This document shows positions 14,378-18,596 of a stretch of DNA of 18,596 nt, in pieces. Origin of the DNA: Lachnospiraceae bacterium (lineage in GTDB: Bacteria; Bacillota; Clostridia; Lachnospirales; Lachnospiraceae). Position 1 is the first letter of the stretch, and the number at the start of each line of letters is the position of its first letter. The stretch spans positions 1-18,596 of the forward strand of contig CAAGKE010000069.1 of the NCBI GenBank assembly GCA_900770325.1, written 5' to 3'. Position numbers and translations under genes: made by a program. The notes under the pieces are model-generated. The model was not told where the DNA came from and ran no database searches. It saw only the letters and a list, made by a program, of their open reading frames with translations.

Positions 14378-15268
14378 GTATTTTGAGATTTCTTCCAGAT
14401 ATTTTTGTCCCAGAGGACTGATGGTAACTCCTTTTCGCACCAGATATCCGATGGTCATCCGTTCTTCTGATTTCAGCTTTACCGCACAGTAATCGGTGCC
14501 GTTCAGCTTTTCACAGATGATGCCGCAGCAGAGGGTGTAGCCGTTGAGCCCTACCATCAGATTCAGAAAAGTGGCCCGGTCATTGGCACGGATCAGACGT
14601 TTGTATTCGTAAGTGCTTAGTACCTCTTCCGCGAAATAGAAGGAATTGTAGGTACCCTGGTCAAAAGCCAGACAGGGATAATCATCCAGCTCTTCCAGAG
14701 AGATCTCCTCCCGGTGTGCCAGGGGATGCCCCTTCCACATATAGACATAGACACCGCAGTCCAGAAGCTCATGAAACTCCAGATTGTTTTCATGAAACAG
14801 CTTGGTCAGTACCTGGCGGTTGAAATCATTGATGTAGAGAATGCCGATCTCACTGCGGAAATTCTTTACATTTTCAATCACATCAGAGGTTCTTGTTTCA
14901 TAAATGGAAAACTCATATTTATCCATGCCAAACTGTTTTACCATCTCCACAAATGCATTTACTGCAAAGGTATAATGCTGCATGGATACACTGAACCGCT
15001 TTTTGGGCTGTACCTTGGAGATATATTTGGATTCGATTAATTCGTATTGCTCTACCATCTGCCGGGCATAGCCCAGGAATTCTTCTCCTTCCGGAGTGAT
15101 GGAAATACCCCGGTTGCTGCGGCGGAACAGCTCCAGGCCGATCTCCTCCTCCAGCTCCCGGATCGCAGTGGAAAGGCTGGGCTGGGAAATGAAAAGGTTC
15201 CGGGCAGCTTCATTCATGGAGCTGGCATTGGCAACGGTAATGGCATATTTTAATTGAGTCAGTGTCAT
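14357..15268 (-). CDS. LysR-family transcriptional regulator, probably of metNIQ
   Basis: A 303-residue protein, a typical LysR length. An N-terminal winged helix-turn-helix (residues 1-60: QLKYAITVANASSMNEAARN, then SQPSLSTAIRELEEEIG) is followed by a linker helix and a two-lobe effector domain from about residue 90. AAGGAG lies seven bases before the ATG. It is the gene directly before metNIQ, in the same direction but with its own terminator. The dyad between them at 14212-14238 makes it the likely activator of methionine uptake, like MtaR of streptococci. That link is inference; the effector is unknown. Confidence 0.92.
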   Translation of the reverse strand: MTLTQLKYAITVANASSMNEAARNLFISQPSLSTAIRELEEEIGLELFRRSNRGISITPEGEEFLGYARQMVEQYELIESKYISKVQPKKRFSVSMQHYTFAVNAFVEMVKQFGMDKYEFSIYETRTSDVIENVKNFRSEIGILYINDFNRQVLTKLFHENNLEFHELLDCGVYVYMWKGHPLAHREEISLEELDDYPCLAFDQGTYNSFYFAEEVLSTYEYKRLIRANDRATFLNLMVGLNGYTLCCGIICEKLNGTDYCAVKLKSEERMTIGYLVRKGVTISPLGQKYLEEISKYKDAVLS

Positions 15269-15280
15269 AAATTCTCCTTG

Positions 15281-15299
15281 AGGCAGGGTGTACCTGCCT
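15281..15299 (-). other. Hairpin just upstream of the LysR gene
   Basis: AGGCAGG and CCTGCCT form a perfect 7-bp dyad with a 5-base loop, ending a few bases before the AAGGAG ribosome site of the regulator. It may be an autoregulatory operator or a leader hairpin. Confidence 0.4.
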
Positions 15300-15379
15300 G
15301 ATTTTCCGTTTTGGGCGTCGTACCGGAAAAGGCTTCACATTTCCTGCAGGACAAAAACTCTGCGGGCAGCAATCTGAGA

Positions 15380-16399
15380 TCAGAGATTTTCCCGGATCTT
15401 GATGGCGGCATCTACATAGTTGATTTCGTTTTCCGGAAGATTTCCTGTGGTGAGATAGTCAAAAAGAAGATCCAGAGGACGGCTTCCCTGCTTTTTGGGC
15501 TGCTGGCTGATGGTGGCGGAGATCAGTCCGTCCGTAATGAGAGGGCGGACGGTATCATCGGCATCGAAGCAGACCACATGCATGTGCTTTGTCCGGTTCA
15601 TATTAATAATTGCCCTGCATCCCCCGTGTACTCCGGCTGCCGCAAAAAAAATGGCATCGGCTTCCGGATGGGCTTTCAGGAAATGCTTGGTCACTTCATA
15701 GCTTTCAAATTCGTCATCATGGTTCTTCAGAGTATCCAGTACCTGAATCTGAGGGGCAGTTTTGCCGATCACATCCAGGAAACCGGCGATTCGTTCCGTA
15801 TGACAGAGTACCTGGGAAGAACCGGTAATGATACCCAGACTGGCATGTCCTCCCGTGGCAAGGCGCATCAGTCCTCCGGCAGTTCGTCCGCCTTCGTAAT
15901 AATTGCTTCCCACATAGGCAATGCGTCTGCTTCCCTGAATGTCTGTATTCATGGTGACTACGGGGATACCCTGGTCATACAGCTCATTGATGGTCCGGAT
16001 CACAGACGGATCATTGTAGGGAGTCATCACAAGGCCGTGGATCCCTTCTTCCACCAGCTCATGCATGGCTCTCACCTGGGCTTCTCCATCAAAGGTCACT
16101 CTCCGGATCAGAACGGTACAGTCATAGGCGGCCAATTCTTCGGCCTTTGCGGAGACACCCTCCAGTACCCGTTGGAAAAAAGGATTTTCAGGACCGAAAA
16201 GGATCACGCCGATGCGAAGCTTTTTCTTCTGAGCGGCCAGTGCCATTCCTGCTTTATTCGGTTTATAACCCAGGGTCTGGGCGATCTCCCGTACCTTACG
16301 GGCGGTTTGGGGATTAACGGAGCCCCGGTTGTTCAATACACGGTCAACGGTCCCCCTGGAAACATTGGCTAAATCTGCAATTTCTTTAATTGTTACCAT
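15380..16399 (-). CDS. LacI-family transcriptional regulator with sugar-binding domain
   Basis: A 339-residue LacI-type regulator. Residues 1 to about 50 are the DNA-binding domain (TIKEIADLANVSRGTVDRVL, hinge GYKPNKAGMALA). The rest is a periplasmic-binding-protein fold of the ribose-binding type (IGVILFGPENPFF at its start). It would bind a sugar or related small molecule. I chose the ATG at 16399 because AGGAGG lies five bases upstream and it starts exactly at the DNA-binding domain; 50 further codons are open upstream but contain the promoter. No sugar genes lie nearby, so its targets are elsewhere or lost. Confidence 0.93.
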   Translation of the reverse strand: MVTIKEIADLANVSRGTVDRVLNNRGSVNPQTARKVREIAQTLGYKPNKAGMALAAQKKKLRIGVILFGPENPFFQRVLEGVSAKAEELAAYDCTVLIRRVTFDGEAQVRAMHELVEEGIHGLVMTPYNDPSVIRTINELYDQGIPVVTMNTDIQGSRRIAYVGSNYYEGGRTAGGLMRLATGGHASLGIITGSSQVLCHTERIAGFLDVIGKTAPQIQVLDTLKNHDDEFESYEVTKHFLKAHPEADAIFFAAAGVHGGCRAIINMNRTKHMHVVCFDADDTVRPLITDGLISATISQQPKKQGSRPLDLLFDYLTTGNLPENEINYVDAAIKIRENL

Positions 16400-16432
16400 G
16401 ACGACCTCCTTTAAACATAGATTTCTGCCTAC

Positions 16433-16462
16433 AGCATACCACTGCTCAATCCTGCAAGTCAA
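16433..16462 (-). promoter_or_regulatory. Promoter of the LacI-family regulator
   Basis: On the minus strand a -35 TTGACT (16457-16462), an 18-base spacer and a -10 TATGCT (16433-16438). CGTGCAC at 16478-16484 is also found in the operator-like dyad at 16622-16635, so the regulator may control its own gene. Confidence 0.5.
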
Positions 16463-16583
16463 TGGAAAATCTGTTACCGTGCACAATCCCGGCAATTTAG
16501 ACAATTCAAAGCCTTTCCGAAAGGGCGAAAAACCATGAAAAAGCAGCACTTTTCACAAAGAATATAAAAATTTCAGAAAATGG

Positions 16584-16635
16584 TTGAAAACCGGCCAAAA
16601 TTGCAATATGATATACATATACGTGCACGGGCACG
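16584..16635 (+). promoter_or_regulatory. Divergent promoter with LacI-like operator
   Basis: A -35 TTGAAA (16584-16589), a 17-base spacer and a -10 TATGAT (16607-16612), predicting a start near 16619. Directly after it lies CGTGCACGGGCACG (16622-16635), a palindrome with a central CG as in LacI-family operators, well placed to block transcription. The neighbouring LacI gene is the obvious candidate. No coding gene follows on this strand. Confidence 0.55.
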
Positions 16636-16735
16636 AAACACGGAACGGCCGGGAAGTATGGCCGTAGGGTTATTGTGACGTTACTGTGAACAACGTGAAT
16701 AGTAACCGGAAAAGGGCAGGGTGCCATCGTTTTTT
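16619..16735 (+). ncRNA. Candidate small RNA from the divergent promoter
   Basis: The predicted transcript has no open frame of note but holds a hairpin ACGGCC/GGCCGT (16645-16665), a second with paired GGTTA/TAACC and ACGTT/AACGT (16668-16707), and a short GGCA/TGCC stem (16715-16725) followed by six T (16730-16735). The terminator stem is weak. This could be a regulatory RNA, or the stranded leader of a lost sugar operon. Confidence 0.3.
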
Positions 16736-16823
16736 ATCTTGAAAGAAGATAAGACTCCCACCTCTATAGGGGCGAGTTGTGACAATTTCGTCTTGGTGGG
16801 AGTCCAATCTCCTTCCAAGATAA
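16734..16823. repeat. Inverted pair of the hairpin repeat (copies 2 and 3)
   Basis: The left arm 16734-16762 and right arm 16795-16823 are 29-base inverted repeats agreeing at about 25 positions, around a 32-base centre. The left arm, extended to 16768, is the inverted counterpart of window bases 1-36. ACTCCCACC (16754-16762) can also pair imperfectly with GGGGCGAGT (16769-16777), a hairpin like those at IS200/IS605 ends. No transposase is nearby, so this would be a non-autonomous or remnant element. With the promoters, candidate RNA and the palindromic repeat at 16842-16921, it fills the gene-free stretch 16400-16917. Confidence 0.55.
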
Positions 16824-16841
16824 AGCCTCCGGCGGATCGCA

Positions 16842-16921
16842 GGCGTGGTCAGTGGAAGAAAGCTTCGCATTCGATCACGCCGCGGCAAGAACGCCAGAGG
16901 CGTTCTTGAACTTTTGTTCAA
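16842..16921. repeat. Palindromic hairpin repeat at the 3' end of the membrane protein gene
   Basis: A hairpin GGCGTGGTC/GATCACGCC (16842-16850 with 16873-16881, one mismatch) encloses GAAG/CTTC. CAAGAACGCC-AGA-GGCGTTCTTG (16886-16908, ten perfect pairs) follows, then TTGAAC-TTTT-GTTCAA (16906-16921), which contains the stop codon of the minus-strand gene. The region GC..GCAT..GCAAGAA..CC..GG..TTCTTG aligns with the metI-metQ gap. It may serve as the 3' end of the membrane protein message. Confidence 0.55.
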
Positions 16922-18441
16922 CGCGCCAGTATGGTGAGATATTTGTTTTGGGATACCGTATGATAGCCGTTTTCCTGCAGAGCTGCAAGTGTGTTTTCAT
17001 AAGCACCCTCTGCGGAATAGGAGTTATAGACCACCGCGTAGGCGGCTTCGCAGATCACAGAATTATCCCGCATGTTGTTGTATCCGGCATTTACCGGAAG
17101 ATAGAAGGACAGGGCAGTCTGTGCTCCGGCCTTTCGGGTTCCGTAAACAGCGATCGTATTTTCCCAACAGCTGTTTTCCTCAGAAATATGGAAGATGGAT
17201 TCATAGGTTTCTCTGGATTCTTCCATAAGTGCCTCTTGTTTTGGAGTGAGGCAGCGGCGGGAGAGATTGCTGTTGGAAACGCCAAGAAAAGAAGGCAGAC
17301 TGACCAAAGCGCACAAAATGCAGACCAGAGCTGTACTTTTATGACAATACAGTGCAGTCAGCATCACTGCACAGACCAATGCCATGGTTAAACCCCGGCA
17401 CAGAGTCCAGAAGGTGGGGGAGCGGTATAGGAAAGCGTAACCGCCCAGGCAGCCCAGCATGAGGAAGGCAGATGCCAGATAGGCATAGCAGGTCTTTTTT
17501 CCTTTTAGCAGGATCACCTTCACGATACAGTAAATAAGGAAGATCAGAAACGTGGCAATCATCATGGAAGGAAATCCGGAAGAGCTGATTTTGTTTTTCC
17601 AGATTCCTGCCGGACTCACCTGATACAGAACATCCAGGGCTGCTTTGATTTTCTGTTTCAGAAGCGCAAAAAGAGAAAGTGCTTCGGCAGTGTTCGTGTA
17701 GTAGGGTGCTGCAATCGAACGCAGCAGTTTTCTCAGCGAAAATGCAATCACTGCGGAAATCCCCAGTGCTGCAGGTATTTTGATCCAGAAACGGCGCACA
17801 GGAAGCACCATAAGTAAATAGAGCGGGATAAAAAGTGCCAGGATCAGATAGGCTTCTGAACAGTAAAGAAGCAAAACAGGGGTAATAATATAGCGGAAGA
17901 AACGTCCGCTATAGCCGCGACAGATCCGCACCATACAGCCGCACAGAAGGATGGCCATAGACCACCGGAGACATTCTCCCATGGAAAAAGCAGAGTAATA
18001 AATGGGCATCAGGAGTGTGCAGTAGCAAAGGAGTACTGATATATATTCCCGGAGGCTGAGGCGGCACAGAAAAGCAAAGAGACAGAGTGACGCTCCTAAA
18101 AATGTCACATTTGCAATGCACATGGAGGTGAGATTCCAGCCGAAGATCTTCCCCCACAGGGCATGAGGCAGTAAAATTCCGATTCCCCAGGGCCCGAAGG
18201 TACCATGTACGGCATGAGTGCCATTGTATCCGTAATATCCCAGAGGCTGTCCTGAACTTACGATGGACGCGATCTGCCGATACCAGGACAGCTCATCGGA
18301 TGCAGTGGGAAGCAGGCTGATGGGAGTACCGGTCAGCCGCATAACTGCAAGCCATGTAAGAAAAAGAACCGCCGGAAGAAATGCGGCCAGCAGATACAGC
18401 AGGTATAGCTTATTTTTGAAGAAACCGGATTTCTGTTTCAT
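16918..18441 (-). CDS. Polytopic membrane protein of unknown function, possibly GT-C glycosyltransferase-like
   Basis: A 507-residue protein with about ten or more membrane helices over residues 12 to about 400 and a soluble C-terminal segment of about 100 residues. I do not recognise a named family. After the first helix, the outer loop holds D49-E50 in TASDELSWYRQI, then GYYGYNGTHAVHGTFGPWG. An acidic pair in the first outer loop, many helices and a C-terminal outer domain are features of GT-C glycosyltransferases that use lipid-linked sugars, so a role in cell-surface glycan assembly is possible but unproven. A ribosome site AAGGGG lies ten bases before the ATG. It has its own strong promoter and appears to be a single-gene unit. 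Confidence 0.8.
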   Translation of the reverse strand: MKQKSGFFKNKLYLLYLLAAFLPAVLFLTWLAVMRLTGTPISLLPTASDELSWYRQIASIVSSGQPLGYYGYNGTHAVHGTFGPWGIGILLPHALWGKIFGWNLTSMCIANVTFLGASLCLFAFLCRLSLREYISVLLCYCTLLMPIYYSAFSMGECLRWSMAILLCGCMVRICRGYSGRFFRYIITPVLLLYCSEAYLILALFIPLYLLMVLPVRRFWIKIPAALGISAVIAFSLRKLLRSIAAPYYTNTAEALSLFALLKQKIKAALDVLYQVSPAGIWKNKISSSGFPSMMIATFLIFLIYCIVKVILLKGKKTCYAYLASAFLMLGCLGGYAFLYRSPTFWTLCRGLTMALVCAVMLTALYCHKSTALVCILCALVSLPSFLGVSNSNLSRRCLTPKQEALMEESRETYESIFHISEENSCWENTIAVYGTRKAGAQTALSFYLPVNAGYNNMRDNSVICEAAYAVVYNSYSAEGAYENTLAALQENGYHTVSQNKYLTILAR

Positions 18442-18478
18442 AACACAATATCCCCTTGATTTTCTAAATATTTTTTAA

Positions 18479-18507
18479 ATAGTAACATTGTTCCGAAAAA
18501 CTGTCAA
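18479..18507 (-). promoter_or_regulatory. Promoter of the 507-residue membrane protein gene
   Basis: On the minus strand a perfect -35 TTGACA (18502-18507), a 17-base spacer and a -10 TACTAT (18479-18484). The leader is about 30 bases, A/T-rich. Confidence 0.75.
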
Positions 18508-18596
18508 CGCGGTCCGGACTTGAGTTTCCGCAGTCTTATCTACCTGCATCCCGCTCTACGGCATTGTCTATCCACAACTTTAAAAAAATGCCCAAA

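Noticed and set aside
15311..16372. Plus-strand open frame (353 codons) opposite the LacI gene
   Set aside because: Antisense to a complete LacI-family protein; no motif or ribosome site.
16734..16921. CRISPR array in the repeat-rich gap
   Set aside because: The repeats are few, inverted and palindromic, not evenly spaced direct repeats, and no cas genes lie nearby.

Overview
The window looks like a chromosomal segment of an anaerobic Clostridia bacterium, most likely a Lachnospiraceae member close to Blautia. The evidence is the gene content, AGGAGG-type ribosome sites, acidic tails on several proteins, small palindromic intergenic repeats, and an ammonium transporter fused to a PII domain. 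The genus is an inference. There are 14 protein genes and no rRNA or tRNA that I can see. No gene is visibly broken.

Left part, + strand (1-8521): an EamA-type exporter and a HAD phosphatase/mutase come first. Next is a 426-base regulatory region with two successive transcription attenuators, then the Amt-PII fusion (2452-4209) with its own terminator. The MgtE magnesium channel (4380-5732) has its own promoter. An FMN-dependent 2-hydroxyacid oxidising enzyme with an unusual N-terminal cysteine cluster follows. A tight PAP2 phosphatase / diacylglycerol-kinase-like lipid kinase pair closes this part; the pair could cycle lipid phosphates or undecaprenyl phosphate.

Middle and right part, mostly - strand (8524-18441): an iron-type alcohol dehydrogenase and a class 3 aldehyde dehydrogenase form an operon that converges on the lipid kinase. 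A complete methionine-type ABC importer (metN-metI-metQ) lies downstream of a LysR regulator. A long dyad sits about 61 bases upstream of the predicted metN start of transcription, as expected for LysR activation. A LacI/ribose-type regulator follows with no sugar genes next to it; its divergent promoter, with a LacI-like operator, points into a gene-free, hairpin-rich stretch. The last gene encodes a 507-residue polytopic membrane protein of unknown function.

The most interesting non-coding signals are: (1) a candidate riboswitch-like leader before amt, with a mutually exclusive antiterminator/terminator pair, preceded by an ANTAR-type hexaloop overlapping another terminator; (2) a hairpin repeat at 1-36 and (inverted) 16733-16768 whose two differences are compensatory, with a third diverged copy next to the second; (3) an orphan promoter and possible small RNA at 16584-16735; (4) two families of short palindromic repeats in intergenic gaps.

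All assignments come from reading the sequence without database searches. Family names rest on recognised motifs.
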